64,000 bases of DNA from Morchella semilibera (lineage: Eukaryota > Ascomycota > Pezizomycetes > Pezizales > Morchellaceae). The stretch spans positions 868,001 to 932,000 of the forward strand of contig WBVU01000012.1 in assembly GCA_009192285.1 (NCBI GenBank), read 5' to 3'. Numbering within the stretch: the first letter of the stretch is position 1; each line of letters begins with the position of its first letter. Shown in pieces: positions 44,154-56,654 of the stretch. The translations under genes and the position numbers were made by a program. The notes under the pieces were generated by a model, which made no database searches, was not told the origin of the DNA, and worked only from the letters and a program-made list of their open reading frames with translations.

Positions 44154-46146
44154 GCATTTTTTTTTTGAAAATGCCCATTTGACCTCTGCCCCCCGCACTT
44201 TCCTCACCCCGCGCCCAATCACATATGCACACAAACTTCAGGTTCTCATGAACTGTCTTTGTCTGAGCTAGGGCTGAATCTCTCTTCAGTCTGGACCGGG
44301 TTACCGAATGATCAATTCGGACCGTAGGGTGAGTTAGCTCGGTCGCTTAGGGCCTGGGCTAGTAGTACCCGGGCTACAAGCATGGGCTCAAGGTACAGTG
44401 GCGGACACACAGAACCGACCATCAAACTATCCTTCACCAACTGACTCTCAACACCACAACACCTATCCAGGGAGAAAGTCCTTGTGTAAAATAGTTCTGT
44501 TCCCTACTCTCAGCAGTCCTACAGAAGGGATTTCGGAATAAACCGAAAATCACTTTCCCATAGCCTCTAGAACAACTTGATCAATTGAGCTTGCAGTAGA
44601 CAACACAATTGAAGTCTCCACAAACTGTCTCTATTGATTGGTACTTCATACATGCATGCAGTCGGTATGTTCTATGAAACGCAACTTTTTAAGTTTAAAG
44701 CTTATGGATCAAGGTAAGAAGCTTGATCTAATCCACCTCAGAGAGCATTGGTTTGAGTCTTTTTTTTTTTACACTTTTGGCATGCCGTGCTATTATGGAA
44801 TTCGAAGGGGACGGGGAATGTATGGTAAACTTATGCTTAGAGCCCTATATATAAACAGCCACCGCACAATAAAGATTTTTTACCCATATTTCTGCGCTTA
44901 GTGGCCCGCCATCTCTCGTGCTTAAGTACCCCTCAACCCAGAAGCGGATCGCATGGATCATAAGAAGTCACTCGATTGTCTTGGCGAAGTCTCTAAGCCG
45001 TTTTGAACCAGGCCCAATAGACGAGTGGAATCCACGAGGGCTTTGACAGCCAAAATATATTAAAGCTTTGATCCAAAGATCTTTCTATTGTATCTCAGCT
45101 TTCGAACTTATATCGAAAAGGGAATGGTTAATTGCCCATTTTCTCTGTCCTATCAGTTAACCGTGGCCGAGTTCTCGAGATCTCTATTCGGCGCTAGCCG
45201 CCGTAGCCCGATAACTCGCACTGAGTGAGTAGTGAGCAGTGAGTAGATTTCTAGCTTAGCACAAGCGTTAGAGGCCCTCACATATCGAGCTCAATGAAAT
45301 GTCTTTACTCACATGCTGAGCCTAGAGCTGGCTAGCGATTGATCTTAGCTAAAGCCTACCCACCGAGGCCAAAAGGACACCACGTAGGTTTGTGGAGCGG
45401 ACCTTAATTCTACTAGCTATAATAATTGTACTATGATTACCTCATATTTCCTATTCATTTGGGTCCTTACAGGCGAGTAAAAGCGGCTTCTGTTACTACT
45501 GGTCACTATCCCTTGCCCTGCCTGCAAAGAGCGCCCCCGCAAAGTGGTAGGCCAAAGTACAGGCATCTATGAATAGCTTCACAACCTTAAAATATATTAA
45601 AATTCTGTTTGAGATGAGAGCATTTAAGAGGCTCCACATTTGAATAAGAATTCATGGCTTCTGTAATTGTCAAGTTATTTGGGTTTTGGTGTATTGTCTT
45701 TAGGATTAGGTGCGTGCACTTACAAAGAAGAGTAGATAGCCACATTGGACGGGATATATATATATATGGTCACAACCATATATAGAATCTATTGTATTAT
45801 TACTTTTGATGAGATACTTAGGAAGTCTCTTGGATGCTATATCTGCTCCTGTACCAAAGAGAGTTTTAATATCTTTTGTGGTTGCGAAGTTCTTAAAGAA
45901 TTGTACCTGTGCTCTTGCCTGTCACTATTTCACACCATTATTTTGGTGGGGGCGGGGTACTGTGCGCCATCACGAAGATTTCTTGGTAGTGGCTGTACAA
46001 ACAAAAAAAACAAAGGGAGGGAGGAAACAAACCTATCACAGTACTTACCTGAACTGTGATGCTAACAAATTTCACAGTATCACATACTTACCAACTTACT
46101 AGGTCTTACCTGTGATTCCTTCCCCCCAATGACTTAAGAACGGCCC
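43856..46146. mobile_element. 2.3 kb element with ~150 bp terminal inverted repeats, no transposase seen
   Basis: The left end has two tandem copies (period 153 bp) of a ~150 bp sequence starting GGGCCGTTCTTAAGCC at 43856 and 44009. Both contain CAGGTAAG, a TCGGTAAGTATG segment and TTCCGGGTAAGTACTGTG, and end GTTTG near 44153. The same sequence lies inverted at about 46001-46146, ending CTTAAGAACGGCCC at 46133-46146. The interior has no long ORF, so this is a non-autonomous or decayed DNA transposon. TA lies a few bases outside both ends but the exact boundary is unclear. Confidence 0.65.
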
Positions 46147-49100
46147 GCGCCAGAAAGTATAAAAATCTGGCTTGGAGCGGGGTAAAATTTACCCCACAAC
46201 GTTAGATACTTAAAATTTTAAATTAACTACCCTATCACCTACCACTGTTCATGACTACCTCTCTCTTGCAGGTAAGTGTGAAGTTGTTGATACGTGAGCT
46301 CTTTTTATTGTGTCCGGTAATAGTTTAAACTCTTGTAAGTCAAGTCAGTCTTGATATAAATAACTGACTGTTTCTTAGGGAATTTTAGGTTTTTCTCCTC
46401 AAAAAGTGTACTATAATATTGTAAGAAGCATACGCCGAACTCAGAGAGAGTCTTGTTGCTGCTTCTCCTCTGAATTAGTACCGATCATAGAAGACCCAAC
46501 GGCAAATGAAACAGGAGCCTATGATGGGGGGCCATTCCTCCCTCGAGTCACCTTGATCAGCCCCGCTCGAGTCCTGCCTCGAAGCTCAATACGATGGTGT
46601 TGACTATTACAGACAGAGAGGGGCGGTAAAAGCTCAAGGAAACCTCAGAGAGCCCCTGCCCCCCCCCCAAGCACCGTAGGCTGACGGCCGGTGGTAGGAG
46701 CCCCGAAGAAGCGGACTTCGGTTTTTATCTTGCTTCTCTAAACTGCAGCATGCGCTCAATTCTTCAAGAGCTCCTACATTAACAATCTGCCGGGAAAGTG
46801 CGAAGAATTTGTGGATGGTTAGAATGGTAGAATATTAGAATCATGAGGCATCACTCGCATAGCTCAACCGCGCCAAGTGACTGATAATTGAAGTTGAGAT
46901 TTTATCATCGTAAGCATTTGTGACCGCAAAAAGGCTCGCCCGGGTCTTTATGAACTTACGTATCATGGCTGGCCTGACTAGAGGAAGCCGAGGCCGGGCC
47001 TGGTTATAAACAGCATTCGGCAAGTAGTTTTTGGTACATCCTTTATGATCCCGGCTTTACGTCCCGAAGTCTGATCCCATTTTCCTTCTGAAGAACTACT
47101 GCAGGCGTACAACAGGACCCCCTTGCCTCATCCATTACTTCTTTAACACCGGCTCCTCGGACCGATGATAATTCTATGAAGACAGAGTCCGACTTCAATG
47201 GAGGCTAGGGCTAGCCTGGCTAAAAAATATCCGACCCCAAATAGGGTCGGAACGTGTATATAATAATCTAGGTTTATGTGGAGTTAGGATAGCCTACCGG
47301 CTCGACTTGAACGAGAGCTCTCTTCTTTAGAACGAAAACATCTCTAGCTAACCGGGCGGATAATATATTATGCATGTGGTACTCAGCAGAGAGCTGCCGC
47401 TGGGTGGTTTCTTTTACTCAGACTACCGTCTTAAGCTGAACACACTGTAATACTATACCTTCCGATCGGGTTAGTACTACGTCCCTTTACCACCATGCTT
47501 GTGCGAAAGCTAAACCGGTTTCTCTCCCGGTACTTACATCCTCACACTGGCCTTTGTATTTCTAAGGCCTTGAACAGTAGATAGTTGAGAATGCTTTTCT
47601 GAAGCAGAATTCTGGAGGAGGCGGTAATGAGTACCACCAAAAATGTTTCCATGGGCGATTACGTGTAGTAACGAGTCAAAACCGCGGGAGATCTTTGCCC
47701 TCGATTATGTCCACGACCGCAGATCCCAGCACCCGCACCACCCTAGGCCTGGGTTCCCAGCTCGAGGCGGGGGGATTAACCCAAGTAAGCGGTCTCGCCG
47801 AACATGTAATAGATCCAAGTTAAAGTTTGCAGAAGCTTGACAGACTCTATACAGTGTCAACCTCCATCAAGCATACCCCGCCCTTGGGGGCAACCATATG
47901 ACTGCAAACGAAACACCCCTTCCTGAGCCCAAGGTAGCACCGAAAAAGATGCCGGTCCCTTTTGAAATCTTGGGACGATCTTATATGTATGTATGTATCT
48001 TGGGACTGTAAGGTCGGAGTTAACTGATAAACCAGACAGTAGTGAGTTTCGGCCTTAACTGATAGAGTGGCATCGAATAACGCCTCTGGGGCTTGTGAGT
48101 TTGAGGTTTGGGGTTTGGCTCTAAAGGGGGCCCATTAAGTGTTCCAAATAATTGCAAAGTACCTGGTTGTCGGTGGGTGCCGAGGATTTGAGAACCTGAA
48201 AGTGCACCCTCGAAACTCATATAGTGGGGGTGGAGGTCTCACAACCCGAGCTTTTAGGTTTCGTCTCACATTGCTCGCCTGCAGCTTGCTCCTGAACCTT
48301 AAGTCCTCATATAGTTTCTTATTACAACATCTGGCTGGTTATCCTCATGAGATTCTTGACGTTGTGTATGGAATAGCCTATGTCCGATGGGCTGGAGAGC
48401 AGAAGAGCTCGGCGAGTCCTAATAGTACGTTCCTAGCTAAGGAACCCGGCCAATAAATTAGCAGTTAGACACAGAATTTGGCTTTGTTTGAACAGAAACT
48501 ACTGATTGTGTATTCTAGTCCTAGGCCTAAAGAAGACCTACGAAGACAATAACAAACCCATATTTATCAATATTTAGTTGAATAACACCAACAGATTATT
48601 ATGTGGACTGGAGACGCATTGTAACGACACCCCTAGAAGTAGAACCACCCAAGATCTTTGCTCGAACCTCGAAAATAGATACGGCCAGAATGTTCCAAAG
48701 AGTCGAAAACTCGGATCGAGGTGACTGTCAAACCCTAACCCTGGTTGTTTGGAAATGATCGGAAGTGTTGTAAGGGTAACACCTTGCTAATTGAGTTGCA
48801 GAGAGTAGCTCTGTGCAGGTTAATTGGCTATAGGTAAATCTAGGGTAACCCTGGATGTTGGGCCAGTTCATGCAGATAGGTTGCGCGCAGATAAGTAATA
48901 CTCTAGAGTCAGAATTGGAGTAGGGATATCAGCTTCCTACTATTCTATTAGCTCTAGCAATCGTTAAGGATCGAGATAGCAAGACAATGAGCTGAAAATG
49001 ATATTAGAATTTAAAACAGCATGTTGTAGTGACAAAAGATTGCAACTTTCCTGCAGTCTTGTCAGGCTGGGCCCAGACCCCGTAGATTCGAATCTTCTTT

Positions 49101-51871
49101 TTTTGGAGTACTCGCATAGATAGGGTTCTTATCACTGCGTGTGTTGTCATTGCATTTGCAGTCCCGAACCCCAGGTAGGCGATTCAGAAGTTGTAGTCTT
49201 TATCTGCTTGCTTATTAAGTAGGGCGTGCCTGGCTACCAGCATCAAGAGCACAACTGCTAGTATTCAGCGCGCCCAATAGGTTGAGCCGCGCCGGCTCCT
49301 GAAGAAGGGGGGCAGACCCAGTTACTCACCACCTTTTGCACTTGTTACGCCCTTTGCACTTTGAATTTTTTTCATCCAGTGGGTACCTATGACCTTAGGG
49401 TGTCGGGTTTGAATCACTGTCTTTGGTTGCCTCCACGAGCTATCGGATATAGAGCTATGTGTGTATACATGTAGCTACATGTAGTTATGGCTGCAAATCC
49501 AGAAACCCGTGCTCACGCAAAAAGTAAGACTCCGCTGGGATAGGCACAAAACTCGACGCCACTCACGTGTTAGTATCCTTGATATTATTAGCCATGCTAG
49601 TAGGACATGTTCCTGGATACCCCTATTGAAGTGGAGCCCTATATGTTGATACGATTCAGTTAGGTAGTTAGTGTATCTGGATCTGGTAGTTAGGAAGCCC
49701 TGGTCTGTAATTTAATTAACTTCCATGGATCCACCGCGTGGTATGGTGTGTATGTAGATCATCTGTTTCCCACGCGTGATGGTCGTCCCAGATGACACGC
49801 GTACAAACCAAGCAGCACCACAAGTCCTTGTAAGCTAGGTGGAAAGGGCGTTGTGGGGTGCATTGTGGACTGGTGCTAATGTACATAGAGTAGTAAATGT
49901 AGTGCCGGTACATCTACAAGTATCTAGCTAGGTTCCCTTAATAGTACACCAGATGACCGACGGCGGGTTGACCAAAAACTTACCTAGGTTTCGGCTCCAG
50001 TTTATCAAGGCGTGGAAGAGGTAAAAAAAAAAAAAAGGGTGAGATCGTTTGGTTTTCTGTGCCGCTTGGAGACACGCGTTCTGTTATTTGAGCTTCCGGA
50101 TGATTTCCGCTGTTAAACTGCGGTGGCTAGGCTCCACGGCCGTACGGCGCGGGTGTCGGGTCGGAATAGTATGGTTTGTGGTAACTCGGAATGGTATGGG
50201 ACAACAAGATTAAGGAATTTTATGCCTTGTTCTTGTTAGACCTTATGCACCTAGGAATTTGGATGTTAACAAGGGGTGTCGGCAATAACGAATTGAAAAA
50301 AAAAAAAAAGAAGAAAACGAAAAGAGAAAATTCCTTCACTTGCAGCAGATCTTCGATGCTCCCTCCAGATTTCCTAGGTATAGCATGAACCATGCCAATA
50401 GGGCTGAGTTTTATCGTGAAAATTTAGATTACGGTGCGACTATCTACCTACATACATGTGTACCTACATACTAAGTGTGAAGATAACAGGGCTACGATAA
50501 TAATGCGGCCCCACACTTTATACCTAGGTATGAGGCTCGTTAGCAAGGGTACCAGATACCTCTAAGAGTAAAACGGCGCGGAGCGCACACAAATTATTGT
50601 ATGTATATACCGAGAGAGAAGGCGGCGGAAAATTGCTTCCCAAATGACGTGAAGCCCTTCGCAAAATTCCCTCATCTAAAGAAATTGCGGTTGCGGCTAC
50701 TCCTGCATGTACCGTCGAATTATATGTGGTCGGTAATCTCGGCAGGGTATGTTCGTTCCTGCATCCTAACATGAGAACTTGAACGGTAACTAAAGTGGCT
50801 CGCAGATTCCTTGCGGAAGAGGCACGTTATTAGGCGGATATCTGCTAGATCCATGATCCAGTACAGTAAATCTTTACTGGATAGCTATTGATGTTCTTCA
50901 AGGATATAACGTAACTCAATATCACAGACCTCCTGCTGTCTTCTTTCCGACGGGTTACCGCAAAGTCCAACCGGTTGTATGGAATCCCGGGGCCTATCAG
51001 GTAACGAAATCTTCCCTGTCTTGCTTGCATGTCCATATCGAGAAGGGGTTTCCCCTTGGCAAAACATACCTACTACATGTATCTACATGTACTCTTTCAC
51101 ATAGCACATGAAAGAGTGCACAGATGTACCTTTGCACTTTGGAAAATGGAGAATATTTCATTCCTCCAGATTACAAGGGGTTTCTTATCGATTGGTGAAA
51201 ATATCATGACTTGGGGGAGACCCCTGGCTCACAAGGTAGATATCCTTAACGTGGTCGGCGCGGAGCAGATAATTGCCAGGAACCGACTCACTTGGACCCT
51301 GAGTAGAGTAGCTAGTACTACCAAATATGTGGATTGTTATCGTCGCCTGAGCGTCTAAGGATCCCCGCTTCTCTAGTAAAGAGGAATCGACTGGTTCGCG
51401 TGGGGTTCGTGGGGGGGTGGGGTTTTATCTTTTTGGAGGTGTCTGGTGAACCCTGGGCTCAGGCCACGTGCGGAATATTAGTGACAGGGCAAAAGACGTT
51501 GGTTTGATCGGCTAGGACTAACTGCACCTGGTCTTGAGAAACAAAATACTGTTTCTTGTAGTAGTGTGAAGGTTTTTAAGTTTTTATAGATGCTATCACC
51601 TACAGTGTTTTAATTCTTGTTTTCACCTAGGAGATATGTGGCTATTGGACACGCCGCTGAGAAGCATGGATGGATCTATGAGCAGAATCAATGCTGAGTC
51701 AACTTAGGGACAAAAGTACATAGTGTTACATGGCTTTACCCTTTTCCTAATGGAATTGTACAAAAACGCCACGAGGGAGTCAGGGCACAAGGGGCGAACC
51801 TGTTTAGCTAAGCCTCAACTCTTGGAGTCTGAGGGCAGTTGGAGGCGTTGTTCTAGGCTTGAGCTTGAAAA
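46147..51871. other. Gene desert, 5.7 kb
   Basis: No gene is supported. CGAGTGAT is at 46850-46857. TACATGTA is near 49468, 49479, 51075 and 51086. A tRNA-like remnant on the minus strand lies at 47295-47358. The longest frames have no recognisable content. Confidence 0.4.
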
Positions 51872-52750
51872 ATGGTATCAATTCGAGTCAGGTACAATGT
51901 TGCTGTACCTGTCCTAGGACTAGGAAGCGACAGGGACCCGATCCGTCAAGCGGTTGAATGCTTTATGCTGGGTGTACTAAAAGAGTGGGTGTGGGGCCTT
52001 CAACTCTTAGTGGTTCTTACCGCATGTCAGGAACAAAAAACCCACATGCACTTTAAGCTTGGCAGGGGGATTGCAGTAAACAATCAGTTACAACAGCATT
52101 GTAAAATTCGTTTCTTTGCCGTTATCCATAGACTGCGGGCAGTACTTGGGCAGCCCAAATCGCGGCTACATGCCCATATCCACATCCACAATCACACCTG
52201 GCATATAGATAAAATGGACCAAGAACAAGGAAATCAAACATTCAAGGCCCCCACATCCGTGCCGCACACCGTTAGATCTCATCAATTCTCACGATCAGCC
52301 GGCGGCATTGGACAAAAAGAAGCAGGTGAAGATTTTTCTTTTCTCTACAGGCTGACTTGTTTAAAAGGCTCAATGTCCGCGACCTTGAAGACTTTCTATT
52401 CTCATCATTATCGCACACTGTCTCTTCTCGCAGATCACATCCCTCTACTTGGGCTTAACTTTTTAGGTGAGTTGAAACGGCCTTGTCTTTCATTCTTTTC
52501 TATGGAATTTCCTTTGCGCCCTTTCCCTTTCGCCTATGAAGCAACCGTGCCTTGGGGAGGTAGGAAACCAGCCATCCAGCGGGTAGAACAGGGTATTTCC
52601 ACTGGGAGTCCCTTGTTGTATTCTATCTTAGGGTTGCTCATTTCCCTATCAGCCAGTCCTGGTAGCCCGCTTATATGTTGCCTGTGTGTGGTGTGCCATG
52701 GGCTGTTAAAAGTGAGCATGGGCCTTGGCGCCGCTCCCGAGTGTGAATAG
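51872..52750 (+). CDS. Unassigned long ORF upstream of the SUN gene
   Basis: There are 292 codons without a stop after an ATG. An open frame this long is not expected by chance in 64 kb of random sequence with ordinary base composition. However, amino-acid composition is unremarkable, no domain, signal peptide or repeat is recognisable, and pieces such as GTGAAG...CTCTACAG inside it could be introns. It could be a real orphan gene, a fossil of mobile-element coding sequence, or an accident within the promoter of the next gene. Confidence 0.25.
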   Translation: MVSIRVRYNVAVPVLGLGSDRDPIRQAVECFMLGVLKEWVWGLQLLVVLTACQEQKTHMHFKLGRGIAVNNQLQQHCKIRFFAVIHRLRAVLGQPKSRLHAHIHIHNHTWHIDKMDQEQGNQTFKAPTSVPHTVRSHQFSRSAGGIGQKEAGEDFSFLYRLTCLKGSMSATLKTFYSHHYRTLSLLADHIPLLGLNFLGELKRPCLSFFSMEFPLRPFPFAYEATVPWGGRKPAIQRVEQGISTGSPLLYSILGLLISLSASPGSPLICCLCVVCHGLLKVSMGLGAAPECE

Positions 52751-53196
52751 CGACTCTTAGAAGCCGCAACATACTCAATGCACATACAGGCACCATTTGA
52801 AGGCGGCAGAAGACCCCTGATACCACCTTTCATCACTATCATACATACTATTACCCAATACCATGCTTACTTGTCTTTACCACATGTATTTCCCTCAGAG
52901 TACTTCTACCTCTCATCTTCCTCGTTTCCTTTCCTCTCTTCTTCTTCACAGCAATTCGCTCTCGTCCTTCTTTATATTGCTATTTGCTAATTAATTGTTC
53001 TCTTCCTACAGGAAAGGATTCACTCATTCCCTTTCCAAATACATTCCTTTTTAAGTCAAGCAGCGTAGAAGATTTTTTACTCTTCACGCTTACCCTTCTT
53101 ATTTGCTTATCCCTCATATTATATACGGGGCTGGCTTTTTGCTCGAATTACTTAAACCACAACATCTTCACAATTTATTCACGAAACTCCAAGAAA
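52751..53196 (+). promoter_or_regulatory. Pyrimidine-rich upstream region of the SUN gene
   Basis: CT-rich tracts (about 52900-52960) like those ahead of strongly expressed fungal genes precede the ATG at 53197. TTCCTACAG at 53006-53014 could be the 3' end of an intron in the 5' UTR. Confidence 0.4.
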
Positions 53197-54495
53197 ATGC
53201 AGTTCTCCAAGTCAGCTTACTACGGCCTCTTCGCCCTTGCCCTCAGCGAACTCTGCACCTCCGCAATTGCCCAGCCTCACGGTGGCAGCCAGTTCAAGCA
53301 TCGTGCTGTTCATGCTCGTGGCGAAGTTCGCGGGCGTAATGTCAAGACAGAGACAGAGACCGTCACCAAGTATGTTACAGTCACATCTCAACCCTACGGG
53401 CACTCCGCTTCCACTACAGTCGCCATAAATGTTGCCTCACCATCTCAGTCTGGAGGCAACCACGACAGCTATTCCAGTGCGCTCACATCTATTAGTATCC
53501 CATCAACCACCACCGCTGTCCCGACTCTCGCAACCTCTACGTCTGCTGCAGCATCAGCATCATCATCGGTTTCATCCGGCGGATATAACCTCGATATCGA
53601 CCCATCTACCGGAAAGGGCGTTGACTCCAACCCCAACACTGGGGTGACCTTCCCCGATGGCGAGCTTGATTGCGATGTCTTCCCTTCGGCCTATGGCGCA
53701 ATCCCTCTTACCTGGGCTACAAAGCAGGGTTGGTCTGGCATTCAAATTGATGGTGGGAACGGGGACGCCATCGGGGAATGTACTGAAGGTGCTCTCTGCT
53801 CTTACGCCTGTCCAGCAGGTTACAGTAAGTCCCAGTGGCCCGCTGATCAGCCTGCATCTGGTGAGAGTCATGGAGGACTTCTCTGCAAAGGTGGAAAGCT
53901 TCATCTTACCCGCCCTTCATATCCTCAGCTCTGCCAGGCTGGTGAGAGTGGTGTTACCGTCAGGAACGAGCTCGGAAAAATTGTCTCTGTCTGCCGTACC
54001 GATTACCCTGGATCTGAGAACATGGTTGTCCCATTGGCCTGTGAACCCGACTCCGAGAAGCAGTTAACCGTTCCCATTTCCTCCGTCTCGTACAAATGGC
54101 AGGGCAAGTCGACATCTGCCCAGTACTATGTCAACAAGGCCGGTGTTGGTGTTGAAGAAGGTTGCACCTGGGGTAAGGCTGGGGAGGGCCGCGGTAACTG
54201 GTCTCCAATGGTAAGATAATCTTATTTGAATTTCTACCAAAGCAATGGCACTAATAAACTGTAGATCTTTGGTGCTGGCGAAGACGCTGGTACGGTGTGG
54301 TTGTCCATCAGCCAAAACCAGCTCAACAGCGAGCCTCTTGGCTACAACGTCGCTATTATCGGTGGTAACAGCGTCTGCACATATGAGGATGGCGTGTTCT
54401 CCACTGCTGGAGGATGCACAACGGCCGTCAAGCCTGGACAGAGTGCCTACTTTGTCCTGTACCCTCTTGGCTCTTCAAGCAAATCTTATGCTTAA
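53197..54495 (+). CDS. SUN-family cell-wall protein (Sim1/Uth1/Nca3-like)
   Basis: Two exons, 53197-54210 and 54265-54495, flank a 54-nt intron (GTAAGA...CACTAATA...TGTAG), giving 414 residues. The signal peptide ends near residue 25 (TSAIAQ). A Ser/Thr-rich linker spans about 55-130. The SUN domain fills the rest. It has the family cysteine signature exactly, C-X5-C-X3-C-X24-C (GECTEGALCSYAC ... GLLC), and the NWSPM-IFGAGED segment spans the splice junction. SUN proteins are secreted, wall-bound and act in septation and wall remodelling; some have beta-glucosidase-like activity. Without the intron the frame ends early at VR-stop. The long in-frame ORF upstream of 53197 is leader, not protein. 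Confidence 0.95.
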
Positions 54496-56252
54496 ATCAT
54501 TTTTAACTTTTATTTATTTACGTTTGCATTTCAAGGGAGCGTAGTGCATGGTCAGGGACTCTTATGTTGTGCATCATTAACCGTCACTCGTCGACCGTGA
54601 GTGGAACTGGCGGTGACGTTTTTCTTAGACTTTTTTATATTTTGCTGTGGGCGGGATGGATTTGTTTATTTCGAATTCCCTGGCCCAATGGCCAAGTCGG
54701 CATCTTCATGCAATTTCCTTTGTTCTTTGTCCTTTGTCTATTTCATATGCTATATACTTTTTATCGTTTGAGAGAAGGGTGAGCATTTATTGGCTTAGGA
54801 TGGGAAGAGAAATCGGGGATGGGGTGGTGGACTTGCAAGACGAGATTTTCAATTCTTTGTATAAAATTCACATACAATCTTTTTATTTCCTTTACCTCAG
54901 TATAGCATAGTTTTTAGTCAATTATACATACCCAATTCGATTCTCTAGTAATTGCGGGGTCGTTGGTTGTTTCTTTATCCCTTGCTTGAAGCGAGTTTCA
55001 CAGTATATACATGTATCTCTACATGTAGTCTTAAAAATTATTAGTACCTGCAAGTAATTAATCATGCATGCATGCATGGTCCATCAATCATAACCTTCTC
55101 TATTTAAGTACAATGTAACTTACATGCATGAAGCAATGTCGCGTGCCGTCCAGTACACATACATGTACCCCGGGTACATAGGTACATTCCTCATTATCAC
55201 CACCCACCACCCCACCCAATAACACCTGTATTACTAGGTATGGGGGGGGGGGGGGGAGCTCTTTACCGCTGTTTCTACCAGGTGGCGGAGGATCTTGTGT
55301 GTGGGGCGCGCGCGGGGGGGGGGGGGGGAGATAATGTGTATGATGATGATGGTGGTGATCGATGACGGCGATGATGGTTCATTAACTCCCTAACTGGACT
55401 AGACTAGACCTAGACCAAGACCTAGACAATAAAATACAAAAATGCCGTCGAGAAGCACAAAGAAGAAAAAGAAAGAAAAGAAAAGAGTCTCCCCACTCTC
55501 CTCACTGCTGCCCGTCCCGCACACATACATACATGTAACCGGTACATGGTACATACACTGGTAGAGTAAGCCACAGCAGGTGCCTGGAGGGAGGAGGAGG
55601 AGAGAAGTTCCCCCCCCCCTCTCTCTCCCCACAAACTAATGTTAGGATGTCGATATCGTACGGTGCCAGTGGGAAAAAGAAATGAAAGACCTTTCTTTTG
55701 TTTTGTCGCTCCCCCGCTTCCTTCGTTCTCTCTCTTCCCCCGCTCCGCTTCCTGGCTTGCTTATGCTTATCGAGAGGGAGAGACAGCAGTGAGACAAAGA
55801 AGAGACAGATAAGATAGACAGGTGACCCGACCCTTGGGGAAAGCAATTCACTGATCACACAAAGGCATAATACAAAGGGCTAATCGAACCAGCCCAGCCC
55901 AGCCAGCTAGAAAAGAAGGAAGAAAGTAGTTTTACAACATTGAAACCGTACCTCAATGAAAAAAAGAGAGAGAAAACCCGGGGGAGAAAAAATAAGAGAG
56001 GATTGATTATCGTAACGTAACGTTGCGTAGAGTAAATGGCGAAGCAGCCTATGCCATGCTGCCTGCCTCATGCTCAATGCCTATGCTGCTAGTAAAAAGA
56101 AGCAGCAGAACCTACATCATAGTATGCGGGCCCATATGTAGGGGGGAAAACTACACCGCACCGCAAAAAACAAAAAAAACAAGCAAAAAAAAAGAAGCCC
56201 ACAACCAAAACAAAAGAACTAGGATAAAAATAAAAATTAAAAAACTACACCT
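54496..56252. other. Intergenic, low complexity
   Basis: The 3' flank of the SUN gene, then G-runs near 55241-55255 and 55315-55328 and purine/pyrimidine-biased stretches. TACATGTA is near 55008, 55020, 55160 and 55530. No gene is supported. Confidence 0.45.
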
Positions 56253-56654
56253 CTACGCACCCTCCCCTACACTCTTCTGAAATCTCCTTGCCACCTCCTC
56301 CACGCCCCAGCTCGCCAGTCTAGCCTCCGCCAACCTATCTGCCCTAGCCACCACTGTCCCCACCAGCATCTCACGCTCCTTCCCCGCCTCGACCGTCGCA
56401 GTCTGTATGACAGCTGCGCCGGCGGCCGTCGCGATCGTGACCCGCAGCGGCGTGCCGAGCCCCATGCGGCACGCCGTGTCGTGCGCCTGAACGAACGCCG
56501 ACGATAGGGACGACAGCGCAGGGCTGTTGGGCGAAGGGTGTGTCGACAGGATCGGGATCGAGTTGGCGTCGGTCAGGTGTGTGGTGAGTGGGCCGGAGAG
56601 GGTCGTGAAGTGGCTGGTGAGGGAGGCGGATGGGGAGGGAGGTTCGGCGGCCAT
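56253..56654 (-). CDS. Probable Roadblock/LC7-like protein (Slm4/Ego3 or LAMTOR type)
   Basis: A 133-residue single-exon ORF from an ACAATGGCC start; 54 codons upstream are open but low-complexity. The pattern fits the Roadblock fold: an N-terminal helix (SLTSHFTTLSGPLTTHLT), a strand with SIPILSTHP, a helix SALSSLSSAFVQAHDTACR-like, a strand pair around TPLRVTIATAAGAAVIQTATV, and a C-terminal helix with LVGTVVARADRLAEAR. Fungal proteins of this kind belong to the vacuolar EGO/Ragulator complex that anchors Rag GTPases for TORC1 signalling. The match is by eye; another small helical protein cannot be excluded. It is divergent from the golgin-like gene. Confidence 0.5.
   Translation of the reverse strand: MAAEPPSPSASLTSHFTTLSGPLTTHLTDANSIPILSTHPSPNSPALSSLSSAFVQAHDTACRMGLGTPLRVTIATAAGAAVIQTATVEAGKEREMLVGTVVARADRLAEARLASWGVEEVARRFQKSVGEGA

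Noticed and set aside
32685-48750. Telomere-like AAACCCTAACCC pieces near 32685, 37841 and 48732
   Set aside because: Only one and a half to two repeat units each; within chance, not interstitial telomere arrays.
49060-49120. B-box-like words followed by T-runs (AGATTCGAATC, GGGTTTGAATCAC)
   Set aside because: No A box at proper spacing and no cloverleaf; single occurrences.
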